Part shown: positions 17,302-25,432 of the stretch, one piece after another
How the letters are laid out: every line of letters starts with the position of its first letter
Position numbering within the stretch: the stretch's first letter is position 1
Assembly: GCA_902764825.1 (NCBI GenBank)
Contig: CACWXL010000003.1
Location: 347,993-411,992 of the forward strand
Length of the DNA: 64,000 nt
Direction: 5' to 3'
DNA from: Oscillospiraceae bacterium
GTDB lineage: Bacteria; Bacillota; Clostridia; Saccharofermentanales; Saccharofermentanaceae
Position numbers and translations under genes: made by a program
The notes under the pieces: generated by a model
The model's database searches: none
What the model was told of the DNA's origin: nothing
The model's input: only the letters and a program-made list of their open reading frames with translations

Positions 17302-18075
17302 ATGGCTAACATTTTTGATTTTACGGGAAGAGTTGCTGTTATTACAGGCTGCTCTACAGGACTCGGTGTTCAGATGGCTAAGGCTCTTGCAAATCAGGGC
17401 TGTGATATCGTAGCCATTGCACGCCGCCAGAATCTGCTTGATGAGGTTTGCGCTGATATCGAAAAGACATACGGCGTTAAGACACTCGCAGTAAAGCTCG
17501 ATATTACTGATACGGCAGCAGTTGACGCTGCAGTTGATGAGATCCTTGCAAAGATGGGCAGGATCGACATCCTTGTAAACAATGCAGGCACAGGCGCTGT
17601 AGCACCTGCAGAAGACATCACTGATGAGCAGTTCATGAACGAGATCGACATCGACCTCTTCGGATCCTTCAGAATGGCAAGAGCGATCGCCAAGAAGGCT
17701 ATGATCCCTGCTAAGTACGGCAGAGTCATCAACATCGCTTCAATGTATGGTCTCGTAGGCAACAAGGTCGCTCCCGCATCTCCTTATCACGCAGCCAAGG
17801 GCGGCGTCGTAAATCTTACAAGAGCTCTGGCTTCCGAGTGGGGTAAGTACGGCATCACAGTAAACTCTATCTGCCCCGGCTACTTCTACAGCCCTCTTAC
17901 AAAGGAGACATTGGATTCCGAGTTCTTCCAGGCTAATGCAAGAACAATGATCCCTCTTGAGAGATACGGCAACGACGGCGAGCTCGATACAGCAGTCTGC
18001 TTCCTCGCATCTCCTGCAACAACATACGTAACAGGCGTAAATCTCCCTGTAGACGGCGGATATACAGCAATGTAA
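17302..18075 (+). CDS. short-chain dehydrogenase/reductase, gluconate 5-dehydrogenase-like
   Basis: A 257-residue classical SDR. The cofactor loop TGCSTGLG (about residues 16-23), NNAG (about 92-95), catalytic Ser in NIASMYG and the YHAAK pair are all present. The C-terminus ends ITVNSICPGYF then VTGVNLPVDGGYTAM, typical of the gluconate/glucose dehydrogenase branch. The ATG at 17302 gives a 7-base spacing from GAGGTGG; the ATG at 17296 would be too close. Substrate cannot be fixed from sequence. It is monocistronic, with its own -10 and a strong terminator. Confidence 0.85.
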   Translation: MANIFDFTGRVAVITGCSTGLGVQMAKALANQGCDIVAIARRQNLLDEVCADIEKTYGVKTLAVKLDITDTAAVDAAVDEILAKMGRIDILVNNAGTGAVAPAEDITDEQFMNEIDIDLFGSFRMARAIAKKAMIPAKYGRVINIASMYGLVGNKVAPASPYHAAKGGVVNLTRALASEWGKYGITVNSICPGYFYSPLTKETLDSEFFQANARTMIPLERYGNDGELDTAVCFLASPATTYVTGVNLPVDGGYTAM

Positions 18076-18124
18076 TCCTGCCCCCGCGGATGCACCCCGT
18101 ATCCGTAGCTGTTAACTAATACAG

Positions 18125-18172
18125 AGCCGTGCAATTCTTTTGTTTTTAATAAAGATTTGCACGGCTTTTTTT
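18125..18172 (+). terminator. rho-independent terminator after the SDR gene
   Basis: AGCCGTGCAA (18125-18134) pairs perfectly with TTGCACGGCT (18157-18166), followed by a run of T. A classic strong terminator. Confidence 0.9.
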
Positions 18173-18202
18173 GTTATGATATGCGGTGGAAGGGGTGAGT
18201 TC

Positions 18203-20065
18203 TTGGAAAAGACAAAAGACAGTTTTGTATTTTCCCGCAAAGATCTTAAGCGGGAAGCAAAAAACAACTTCAAGCATCATTATCTGATGTACGTTGTTGC
18301 CTGTCTTTTCTCACTCATTATCCAGGCAGAGTTCTTTACTTCAGATAACCTCATCACGGTAAGAAGACAGGTCGTTGCCGACGCTGTCGATGCTTTTTGC
18401 GAACTTACCGGAATGGAAGATGTCAGAAGGATCGAGAATGCCTATAAGTCCATCGACGCAGATGCTGACTCTTTATATACCGATGTCAAGCAGTTCCTTT
18501 ACAGCAAGACCCTGGAAAACGACAACGCCAATAAGATCTTCGGCAGGACCAGGGGCGTGCTTAACCAGGTGATCAATTACATTACTGAAGAAACGATCGT
18601 ATCGAATCTCTATTCAGTCGTTGTTCAGTTCATAGCTTTCGGAAATGTCGGGAAGCTGTTGCTGATAATACTTCTTGCGGTAATAGCGGCATTTGCCTGG
18701 CTCTTTATCCGTAACTTATACATTGCCGTAAACCGAAGGATCTTCCTGGAAGGCCGTACCTATAAGAGGATCCCTTTCTCGAGATACCTGTTCTTCATAA
18801 GGATGAAGAGGTGGATCAGAGCATCGTTTACGATGGCGCTTAGAACCGCGATAGAACTGCTCGGAATGTCGACAATCATAGGCTTCCCGATCGTTCACTA
18901 CGGCTTTTTCCTGATGCCTTACATCATTGCCGAGAACCCCGATATCAAGCCCTTCGAAGCTGCGAAGCTTTCCTGGCTGATGATGAGGGGTAATAAATGG
19001 AAGCTTTTCATGATGAGCATGTCCTTTATGGGCTGGTATATTCTTGGAAGCTTCACATTCGGATTGTCCAATATCTTCTTCTCCAACCCTTACATGATCT
19101 GCTGCTATTCCGAGTATTATGCGCAGATAAGAAAGCATGCAAAAGAGAAGGGCATACGCGGAACTGAAATGCTTAATGATGAGTATCTCTTCGTCAGAGC
19201 AGATTCCAATACCCTGGCCGATGTATATTCCGATGTTCTTGCCGAGATCTCAAAGGATGATTATTCGCTCGAGCACCTTGAAGGCCGCCGTGAGAAGTTC
19301 TTCGCAAAGAACTTCGGTGTCATTCTCTGGAACAGCAAGGAAGAGATCGAATACGAGAACAGACAGGCTCACAGGATGAAGATGCAGGCATATGAGAAGG
19401 AAGCAACGGGGCTTGTCTATCCTTCAAGGCTTTCTCCGATCCCTGAGCAGCGAAGGATCAAGGCTCTGGACAATATCCATTACATGAGGCACTATTCGCT
19501 GTCCTCACTTGCTATGCTGTTCGTTATATTTTCGAATTTCGGCTGGACATGGGAGCTTTTCTATTACTTCCTCATGAAGGGCCAGCTTATCAACAGAGGC
19601 TTTAATCACGGACCGTGGCTTCCTATCTACGGATTTGGCGGACTTATCGTTCTCATGGGACTTCACCGCGTGCGCAAAAGACCGGTTGTATTCTTCTTCT
19701 CGACCATCATCTCATGCGGTGCCGTGGAATACTTCACGAGCTGGTTCCTGGAAGCAGCCTTCAATAAGAAATGGTGGGATTACAGCGGATATTTCCTTAA
19801 CCTCAACAGCAGGATCTGTGCCGAGGGCCTCTTTGTATTCGGCGTCTGCGGCCTGGCGTTCATCTACGTCCTTGCGCCGCTCCTCGATAATCTTATCCGC
19901 AAGATAAACAGAAAGATCCTCGTGCCTTTGGCCGTGGCCCTTGTGATGATTATCGCTGCTGACTTCGTATATTCGAACTTCGTGCCTAATACCGGTTACG
20001 GGATTACGGGCAATTTCGATTATGAGGACGATGTGGCTGTCGAATCTGTCCTTGAAGAAGGATAG
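18203..20065 (+). CDS. DUF975 plus CmpB-like (PF06541-type) fused membrane protein
   Basis: About 620 residues. The N-terminal half resembles DUF975 membrane proteins: it starts near SRKDLKREAKNNFKHHYLMY with several helices and an intracellular loop rich in Glu/Lys (about 325-420). The C-terminal part (about 435-590) matches the CmpB/putative ABC-permease family: INRGFNHGPWLPIYGFGG, then VEYFTSWFLEAAFNKKWWDY and LNLNSRICAEGLFVFG. The TTG at 18203 is chosen because GGAAGGGGTGA precedes it; longer in-frame starts lie inside the upstream terminator. Both domains are of unknown function. A gene of an 85-residue membrane protein converges 2 bases after its stop. Confidence 0.7.
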   Translation: MEKTKDSFVFSRKDLKREAKNNFKHHYLMYVVACLFSLIIQAEFFTSDNLITVRRQVVADAVDAFCELTGMEDVRRIENAYKSIDADADSLYTDVKQFLYSKTLENDNANKIFGRTRGVLNQVINYITEETIVSNLYSVVVQFIAFGNVGKLLLIILLAVIAAFAWLFIRNLYIAVNRRIFLEGRTYKRIPFSRYLFFIRMKRWIRASFTMALRTAIELLGMSTIIGFPIVHYGFFLMPYIIAENPDIKPFEAAKLSWLMMRGNKWKLFMMSMSFMGWYILGSFTFGLSNIFFSNPYMICCYSEYYAQIRKHAKEKGIRGTEMLNDEYLFVRADSNTLADVYSDVLAEISKDDYSLEHLEGRREKFFAKNFGVILWNSKEEIEYENRQAHRMKMQAYEKEATGLVYPSRLSPIPEQRRIKALDNIHYMRHYSLSSLAMLFVIFSNFGWTWELFYYFLMKGQLINRGFNHGPWLPIYGFGGLIVLMGLHRVRKRPVVFFFSTIISCGAVEYFTSWFLEAAFNKKWWDYSGYFLNLNSRICAEGLFVFGVCGLAFIYVLAPLLDNLIRKINRKILVPLAVALVMIIAADFVYSNFVPNTGYGITGNFDYEDDVAVESVLEEG

Positions 20066-20067
20066 AT

Positions 20068-20325
20068 TTAGAACCAGGTCTGAACCGATTCGACTGCACC
20101 TGTCGCAAGCACGATAGCGAGTGCCACGATGAATACCAGGAAGCATATGATCGTGTAGCAGAAGTGGGATCTTGCGAAGTTTTTCTTGTTGATGTTCTTT
20201 GCGCCGATCGCGAAAATGATGAGGAAGATAAGGCCTATTACAGGGATAGAGAATAAGATCTCATATCCGAAGTAGCCCCACATCGATATCGGACGGTACT
20301 CCTCAGGAATGTTATAATTGTCCAT
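20068..20325 (-). CDS. small two-helix membrane protein
   Basis: An 85-residue protein starting MDNYNIPEEYRPISMWGYFG, with helices at about 20-42 and 56-78 joined by a basic loop (NINKKNFARSHFCY). This pattern (an N-terminal PEEYRP/S motif, YFGY, then IPVIGLIFLI) recurs in gut Clostridia, to my memory, as an unnamed family. It has a GGGAGGAAC ribosome site. It is convergent with the DUF975-CmpB gene and stands alone. The role is unknown. Confidence 0.65.
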   Translation of the reverse strand: MDNYNIPEEYRPISMWGYFGYEILFSIPVIGLIFLIIFAIGAKNINKKNFARSHFCYTIICFLVFIVALAIVLATGAVESVQTWF

Positions 20326-20410
20326 CTGTTGTTCCTCCCTTATTCAAAAAGCACTAAAAATGCTGAAGAAAGCACGGGTTTTCTTCAAAAGTAAATATAG
20401 CACAAATGCC

Positions 20411-20439
20411 TTGTATTTCATTTAATAAAATGTTAATTT
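20411..20439 (+). promoter_or_regulatory. candidate promoter for lysA
   Basis: TTGTAT (20411-20416), 17-base spacer, TAATTT (20434-20439), 37 bases before the lysA start. The match is moderate. No lysine riboswitch-like structure is seen in the short leader. Confidence 0.35.
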
Positions 20440-20475
20440 ACCTCATACTGATTTTTACGTAAGGAACTGAAAGAT

Positions 20476-21744
20476 ATGGAAAAGAAGCCTTTTGTTACCA
20501 AGAGCCAGATCGAAGAGATCGCCAGAACACACCACACGCCTTTCTATATTTACGATGAGAAGGGGATCCGTGAGAACTGCGAACGCGTCAAAGCAGCTTT
20601 TGCCTGGAATAAGGGTTTTAGAGAGTATTTCGCAGTAAAGGCAACACCTAATCCTTATATCCTGGACATCATCAACGATTACGGATTCGGTTTTGACTGT
20701 TCTTCCGAGGCTGAGCTTATCCTTGCAGACGCTGTAGGCGGCCCTATCATGTTCTCGTCAAATGACACTCCTGCAAGAGAATATGCGCTCTGTGCCAACT
20801 TAGGCGGCATCATCAACCTTGACGATATCACGCATATCCCTTTCTTAGAGCAGATCCTGGGCCCCGAATTCCCTGAAGTAATGAGCTGCAGATATAATCC
20901 GGGCGGAGTATTCAAGCTCAGCAACGGCATCATGGATAATCCGGGCGATTCCAAGTACGGAATGACAAAAGACCAGCTTATCGAAGCATATACAAAGCTC
21001 AAGGAGCACGGTGTAAAGAAGTTCGGAATCCACGCATTCCTTGCAAGTAACACTGTTACAAACGAGTACTATCCGACACTTGCAGGCCAGCTTTTCGAGC
21101 TCGTTGTAGAGATCGCTGAGAAGGTCGGCATCGAATTCGCATTCGTAAACCTCTCCGGCGGCGTAGGCATCGGATACAGGCCTGAGGATCCCCAGAATGA
21201 CATCATGGCAATAGGTGAAGGCGTAAGAAAGCAGTTCGAGCGCGTTCTCGTTCCTGCAGGCATGGGTGATGTCGCTATCTACACTGAGATGGGAAGATTC
21301 ATGCTCGCTCCTTACGGAATGTTGATCACGAAGGCAATACACGAGAAGCACATCTATAAGGAATATATCGGGGTTGACGCATGCGCTGCCAATCTCATGA
21401 GACCTGCAATGTACGGTGCTTACCACCACATTACTGTATTCGGCAAGGAGAATCTGCCCTGTGACCACAAGTACGACATTACGGGAAGCCTCTGCGAGAA
21501 TAACGATAAGTTCGCTATCGACAGGATGCTCCCCAAGATCGACATGGGCGATATCCTCGGAATCCACGATGCAGGCGCTCACGGTTCCGCGATGGGTTAT
21601 AACTACAATGGAAGACTCTGGTGTGAAGAACTGCTCTTAAAAGAGGACGGTTCCGTAGAGCAGATCAGAAGAGCCCAGACACTCAACGATTACTTTGCTA
21701 CATTCGATAACAGCAAGTACGCAAATAAGCTTATAAGCGAGTGA
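20476..21744 (+). CDS. lysA: diaminopimelate decarboxylase
   Basis: A 422-residue fold-type III PLP enzyme making lysine from meso-diaminopimelate. The PLP lysine lies in YFAVKATPNPYIL (about 55-67). DCSSEAEL, NLSGGVGIGY (about 227-236), IYTEMGRFML (the E-x-GR motif) and GSLCENNDKFA (about 336-346, the substrate-gating Cys-Glu) are present. It begins with AAGGAAC before the ATG. No other lysine genes are adjacent. The sequence resembles the Saccharofermentans/Bacteroidetes-like branch, in which the glycine loop is followed directly by YRPEDPQ. Confidence 0.9.
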   Translation: MEKKPFVTKSQIEEIARTHHTPFYIYDEKGIRENCERVKAAFAWNKGFREYFAVKATPNPYILDIINDYGFGFDCSSEAELILADAVGGPIMFSSNDTPAREYALCANLGGIINLDDITHIPFLEQILGPEFPEVMSCRYNPGGVFKLSNGIMDNPGDSKYGMTKDQLIEAYTKLKEHGVKKFGIHAFLASNTVTNEYYPTLAGQLFELVVEIAEKVGIEFAFVNLSGGVGIGYRPEDPQNDIMAIGEGVRKQFERVLVPAGMGDVAIYTEMGRFMLAPYGMLITKAIHEKHIYKEYIGVDACAANLMRPAMYGAYHHITVFGKENLPCDHKYDITGSLCENNDKFAIDRMLPKIDMGDILGIHDAGAHGSAMGYNYNGRLWCEELLLKEDGSVEQIRRAQTLNDYFATFDNSKYANKLISE

Positions 21745-21782
21745 TTTAGCGTATTTTGACTATTTGTCGCATTGATTGTTTT

Positions 21783-21825
21783 AAAGGTCTCGTATTGTGC
21801 ATTGTGCACAAAAACGAGACCTTTT
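21783..21825 (+). terminator. rho-independent terminator after lysA
   Basis: AAAGGTCTCGT (21783-21793) pairs with ACGAGACCTTT (21814-21824), followed by TTGATT. The loop contains the palindrome GTGCATTGTGCAC. Confidence 0.8.
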
Positions 21826-21870
21826 GATTATGCAATCTGTTTAACAAATGAATTGTTTGAAGCGGGGAGG

Positions 21871-21944
21871 AAGTGTACTATTAGGCTGTCCAAAGGGAAA
21901 GCCTTTGGGGATAGTAAAAGGACATAAAACTGATACTTAGGAGG
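21871..21944 (+). promoter_or_regulatory. nested three-stem RNA leader ending at the ribosome site
   Basis: P1: AAGTGT (21871-21876) with ATACTT (21933-21938). P2: ACTAT (21877-21881) with ATAGT (21911-21915). P3: CCAAAGG (21890-21896) with CCTTTGG (21902-21908), loop GAAAG. P1 ends exactly where the ribosome site AGGAGG (21939-21944) begins. An alternative pairing TGTCC (21887-21891) with GGACA (21920-21924) would disrupt P3. This looks like a structured regulatory leader; no known riboswitch class is recognised. Confidence 0.5.
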
Positions 21945-21953
21945 TATTACATA

Positions 21954-22211
21954 ATGAAAGCATTTTACTTAGACAACATTGATGTTGCAACACTTATGAA
22001 GGCACTTGACGAGTGCAAGGGAAACGTAATCCTTCTTACAGACGAGGGCGACCGTTTCAACCTTAAGAGCAAGCTCAGCCAGATCACAGGCATCATGAAG
22101 CTCATCGAAGGCGGTATCGTTTGCAATGCAAAGATCTCCTGCTCTGATCCTGACGACGAGGCAATGCTTTTCAGACTTAACCTTTTCGGAAAGGTTGACG
22201 AGGAAGCTTAA
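21954..22211 (+). CDS. conserved 85-residue clostridial protein of unknown function
   Basis: A small acidic protein: MKAFYLDNIDVATLMKAL at the start, then GNVILLTDEGDRFNLKSKLS in a beta-turn-helix pattern and MLFRLNLFGK at the end. To my memory this is a widespread short clostridial family, sometimes labelled polyA-polymerase-like without good reason. Codon use is strongly biased towards preferred codons, and the ribosome site AGGAGG is perfect, suggesting high expression. It has its own structured leader and its own terminator, so it is an independent unit. Confidence 0.8.
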   Translation: MKAFYLDNIDVATLMKALDECKGNVILLTDEGDRFNLKSKLSQITGIMKLIEGGIVCNAKISCSDPDDEAMLFRLNLFGKVDEEA

Positions 22212-22250
22212 TTCCTGCAATTATCAACAGTAAGTTTTTAGTTTCTCAAA

Positions 22251-22277
22251 AAGAGGTTGCCTTAGGGCAGCCTCTTT
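22251..22277 (+). terminator. rho-independent terminator after the 85-residue protein
   Basis: AAGAGGTTGCC (22251-22261) pairs with GGCAGCCTCTT (22266-22276), 11 pairs with one G-U, loop TTAG, then T residues. The 3' arm GGCAGCC recurs in other hairpins here. The convergent lipoprotein gene ends 5 bases beyond. Confidence 0.8.
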
Positions 22278-22281
22278 CCAT

Positions 22282-22989
22282 TTAATCAATGGCATCCGGC
22301 CAGCAGCCGACCATATCTCCGGTTTTCGCATTTATCAATATAGTGTTGTTTTCCAGATCATTACCGCAGTCGTACTTGAATTTATATACGAAAGGGCATT
22401 CGTTGTTTCCTTTGCCCGAAAAACAATAGAGTTTTTCAAGATATTTGTATTCGCGGTCATCTTTATAGTTTCCGGCATATATCTTGAGCGCTTCATCCTT
22501 ATCGATCACGTCAGTGGGATCGGCAAAAGTACATGTTAATACCGGTGATCTGCCTTCGCAGATTGTACCGTCAGTAAAAGTGATAACCATGAATTCAGCG
22601 TTCATGACAATAAAGTCTTTATAGCATAATGTGAACTCATACCACATATATGCGCCGGGGTCGTTTTCTGATGTATCTGTCAGTACGAATTCGAAATCTT
22701 TTCCGGGAAGTTCAACGCAAGTTTTCAGGTATTCTAAAGCCTGGTCCTTATTTGTAATGACATCATCAGAACGCTTTATCTCATAAGGCCTGTCTGTGGA
22801 TGCTTCGGAAATAGAATAGCCGTGATTGAAAGTGCCTGTTGTTTCAGTCACGGATTCTTCTGTTGTTCCGGCCGTGTCCCTTGCGGGGACTGAGCTTGTC
22901 GATTCTATATTGTTTGCGTTGCAACCGGATAATAAAGCTGCGGCTGCCAAAGCAACAGCAGTAACCCTTAAGCACTCATTTTTGCGCAT
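22282..22989 (-). CDS. small lipoprotein with PepSY-like repeats
   Basis: A 235-residue secreted lipoprotein: MRKNECLRV, a hydrophobic stretch, and lipobox LLSGC with Cys at residue 23. A Ser/Thr-rich linker (about 27-53) follows, typical of surface lipoproteins. The mature part has two similar units starting NKDQALEYLKTC (about 80) and DKDEALKIYAGNY (about 163), each followed by beta strands, reminiscent of PepSY domains. The final strands contain ILINAKTGDMVG, also PepSY-like. The ribosome site is AGGAGGG. It is a single gene with no informative neighbours; no enzyme motif is seen. Confidence 0.65.
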   Translation of the reverse strand: MRKNECLRVTAVALAAAALLSGCNANNIESTSSVPARDTAGTTEESVTETTGTFNHGYSISEASTDRPYEIKRSDDVITNKDQALEYLKTCVELPGKDFEFVLTDTSENDPGAYMWYEFTLCYKDFIVMNAEFMVITFTDGTICEGRSPVLTCTFADPTDVIDKDEALKIYAGNYKDDREYKYLEKLYCFSGKGNNECPFVYKFKYDCGNDLENNTILINAKTGDMVGCWPDAID

Positions 22990-23083
22990 AGTTATCCCTC
23001 CTGAATAAGTGATTCTAAACTAAATACAGATGATAAGGAGATAATGTTGCAAAAATGGTGAAGTATAGCCCAACCAAATAATA

Positions 23084-23112
23084 AGCCCGCTAAGCCAAAA
23101 ACTCAGCGGGCT
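23084..23112 (-). terminator. terminator after citrate synthase
   Basis: Inverted repeat AGCCCGCTAAG (23084-23094) with CTCAGCGGGCT (23102-23112), read from the minus strand and followed by ATTATTTGG. It lies 21 bases beyond the citrate synthase stop. Confidence 0.7.
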
Positions 23113-23132
23113 CAGAAAAACAAATCAATATC

Positions 23133-24497
23133 TTATCTCTCGTCTATCGGATGGTATTCGACTCTTTCCTGAACGCTCTTGTAAGCAGGTCTTATGATCT
23201 TGCCCTTGCCGTTGAGCTCTTCGATCCTGTGCGCAGACCACCCGGAGATCCTCGCGATCGCGAAAAGAGGAGTGTAGAGCTCCATCGGGATACCGAGCAT
23301 CGAATATACAAAGCCGCTGTAGAAGTCGATATTTGCAGAAACGCCCTTGTAGATCTTGCGCTCTGCGGCAATAAGGTCTGCGGAGAGCTTCTCGACTCTC
23401 TCGTAGAACTCGAATTCCTTTGTGCGGCCCTTCTCGGCAGAAAGATCCCTTACGTAACGCTTGAAGATCTGTGCTCTCGGGTCGGAGATCGAATAGATCG
23501 CATGTCCCATGCCGTAGATAACGCCGGAACGGTCGAAGGCATCCTTATGCAGGATCCTCTCTAAGTAAGCCAGGATCTCATCGTTGTCTTCCCAGTCGGA
23601 AATGCTCCTCTCGAGTTCCTTGAACATCTTGACGACCATTATGTTCGCGCCGCCGTGCTTTGGTCCCTTAAGGGAGCTCAAAGCTGCAACAACTGCTGCA
23701 TAAGTGTCTGTACCGGAACTCGTTACGACGTGGGTCGTAAATGTCGAGTTGTTACCGCCGCCGTGCTCTGCGTGGAGCATGAGGGAAACGTCCAGGATCT
23801 TTGCTTCGAGCGGTGTGAATTTATTGTCAGGTCTTAACATGTAGAGGAAGTTCTCTGCAGTGGAAAGATCCGGCCTTGGCCTGTGGACTACAAGTGAGTC
23901 ACGGTCAAGGTAATATTTCATAGCATTGTAGCTGTGTACGGCAAGGCTGGGGAAGATGGAGATCAGTTCCAGAGACTGCCTTAAGACATTCGGAATAGAA
24001 GTGTCTGCAGCCTGCGTGTCATAAGCATACAGGTTAAGAACGCCTCTCTGAATGTTGTTCATTAGGTCAGATGAAGGCTTCTGCATGATGACGTCCCTGA
24101 AGAAGTTTTTGGGCATCTTCGAACGGGATTCTGCAAGAAGACTCCTGAAGTTTCTGAGTTCCTGCTCGTTAGGCAGTTTTCCGAACAGCAGAAGATATGT
24201 GGTCTCTTCGAAACCGCAGTGCATCTCTTCGGGCTGTCCCTTGATCATTTCCTTTACGTTGATTCCGCGATAGAACAGTTCGCCGGGTGCAGGAACAGTC
24301 TTGCCGTCAACGGTCTTTGTGGCGTTGACTTCGGATATCCTGGTAAGTCCTGTAAGAACTCCTTTACCGTTAATGTCTCTCAGGCCGCGCTTGACATCAT
24401 AGGTGGTGTAGAGCTCAGGATCTATGGCATTTGACTTGCAGATCTCAGCAAGACGCTGGATCTCAGGCGTTATCTTGGAATAGTTGTTTGTAGCCAT
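23133..24497 (-). CDS. gltA: citrate synthase
   Basis: A 454-residue type of citrate synthase that condenses acetyl-CoA with oxaloacetate. Active-site elements are seen: MLHAEHGGGNNSTF (first His), LKGPKHGGAN (second His), MGHAIYSISDPRA and SANIDFYSGFVY (catalytic Asp). The N-terminus carries an extra 40-residue helical segment, as in the long clostridial form. The ATG at 24497 has GGAGAGGA before it; a longer in-frame start has no ribosome site. In these anaerobes it likely serves glutamate synthesis through an incomplete TCA branch. The SDR gene upstream is 88 bases away on the same strand. Confidence 0.93.
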   Translation of the reverse strand: MATNNYSKITPEIQRLAEICKSNAIDPELYTTYDVKRGLRDINGKGVLTGLTRISEVNATKTVDGKTVPAPGELFYRGINVKEMIKGQPEEMHCGFEETTYLLLFGKLPNEQELRNFRSLLAESRSKMPKNFFRDVIMQKPSSDLMNNIQRGVLNLYAYDTQAADTSIPNVLRQSLELISIFPSLAVHSYNAMKYYLDRDSLVVHRPRPDLSTAENFLYMLRPDNKFTPLEAKILDVSLMLHAEHGGGNNSTFTTHVVTSSGTDTYAAVVAALSSLKGPKHGGANIMVVKMFKELERSISDWEDNDEILAYLERILHKDAFDRSGVIYGMGHAIYSISDPRAQIFKRYVRDLSAEKGRTKEFEFYERVEKLSADLIAAERKIYKGVSANIDFYSGFVYSMLGIPMELYTPLFAIARISGWSAHRIEELNGKGKIIRPAYKSVQERVEYHPIDER

Positions 24498-24585
24498 AAG
24501 TCCTCTCCTTTCTGAGGCATAGTGTACGTGTCCCATGAAAAGACACGACTTCAAATATTTTATATTCTCAAAAGAGATAATTCAA

Positions 24586-25290
24586 TTAAATCAGGTATCC
24601 GCCGTTTACTCCGATGACCTGTCCGGTTATGAACGAAGCCTTATCGGACTGCAGGAAATAAAGCATCTCGGCGATCTCAGACGGTTCACCGAGCCTGCCG
24701 ACCGGAGTGTCTTCGCAGATGGCTCTTCTGTCGTCTTCACCAAAGCACTTCATCATGTCTGTATCAGTTGCTCCGGGCGATACGGCATTGACCCTTATGC
24801 CTGAAGGTCCGAGTTCCTTGGCGAGTGCCTTGACATATGAATCGACGGCACCTTTGCTTGCCGAGTATAAAGATTCACATGATGCTCCTGTCTGTCCCCA
24901 CATTGAAGATACGGCGAGTATGACACCGCGCTTTTGCTGTACCATATCGGGTATTACTGCATTTGCGAGATTGAAAAGGCCGCCGAAATTAGTGTCCATT
25001 ACATCCCTGTAGTCACGGTACTTCATGTCCTGGGCAAGGCCTGTTACGGATATTCCGGCATTAGAGATGAGCACGTCTATGTGGCCGTTCTTTTCGAGCG
25101 CACTGTTAACGCATGATGCAACGTTCTCGAAATCTTTGATGTCGCAGGCATAGTAATCTACGCCTGCGATGGCGTCGTCGGGCCTGCCTGAGCGGCTGAG
25201 CGATGATACCTTATATCCCTGGCGCGCGAAAAGCTCCGCGCATGCTCTGCCGATCCCTCTGGTACCTCCTGAGATCAAAAGATGCGGCAT
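24586..25290 (-). CDS. short-chain dehydrogenase, FabG-like
   Basis: A 234-residue classical SDR: SGGTRGIGRA (about 7-16) binds NADP(H), SNAGIS replaces NNAG, catalytic Ser is in AVSSMWGQ and Tyr/Lys in YSASKGAV (about 146-153). The C-terminus ITGQVIGVNGGYLI is typical of 3-oxoacyl-ACP reductases. No fab gene is adjacent (acpP is 20 kb away), so it could be a paralogue with another substrate. It lies upstream of gltA on the same strand and diverges from the single-span protein gene at 25433. Confidence 0.83.
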   Translation of the reverse strand: MPHLLISGGTRGIGRACAELFARQGYKVSSLSRSGRPDDAIAGVDYYACDIKDFENVASCVNSALEKNGHIDVLISNAGISVTGLAQDMKYRDYRDVMDTNFGGLFNLANAVIPDMVQQKRGVILAVSSMWGQTGASCESLYSASKGAVDSYVKALAKELGPSGIRVNAVSPGATDTDMMKCFGEDDRRAICEDTPVGRLGEPSEIAEMLYFLQSDKASFITGQVIGVNGGYLI

Positions 25291-25374
25291 TGTATTATCC
25301 CCCTTAAAATCAATTCCTATAACAGATATTGTACACGATTCTTTAAGACCTTGCAGGCTTTGAAGGACTTTTGT

Positions 25375-25403
25375 TTTACAAGAGCGGTCTTTATCTTTAT
25401 AAT
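25375..25403 (+). promoter_or_regulatory. strong promoter for the single-span protein and possibly the array downstream
   Basis: TTTACA (25375-25380), 17-base spacer, TATAAT (25398-25403), 30 bases before the ATG at 25433. Confidence 0.7.
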
Positions 25404-25432
25404 ATCAGGGTTAAACCGGAGGATTCCTAGTT

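Noticed and set aside
20326..20475. Lysine riboswitch before lysA
   Set aside because: The leader is too short and shows none of the conserved lysine-riboswitch stems.
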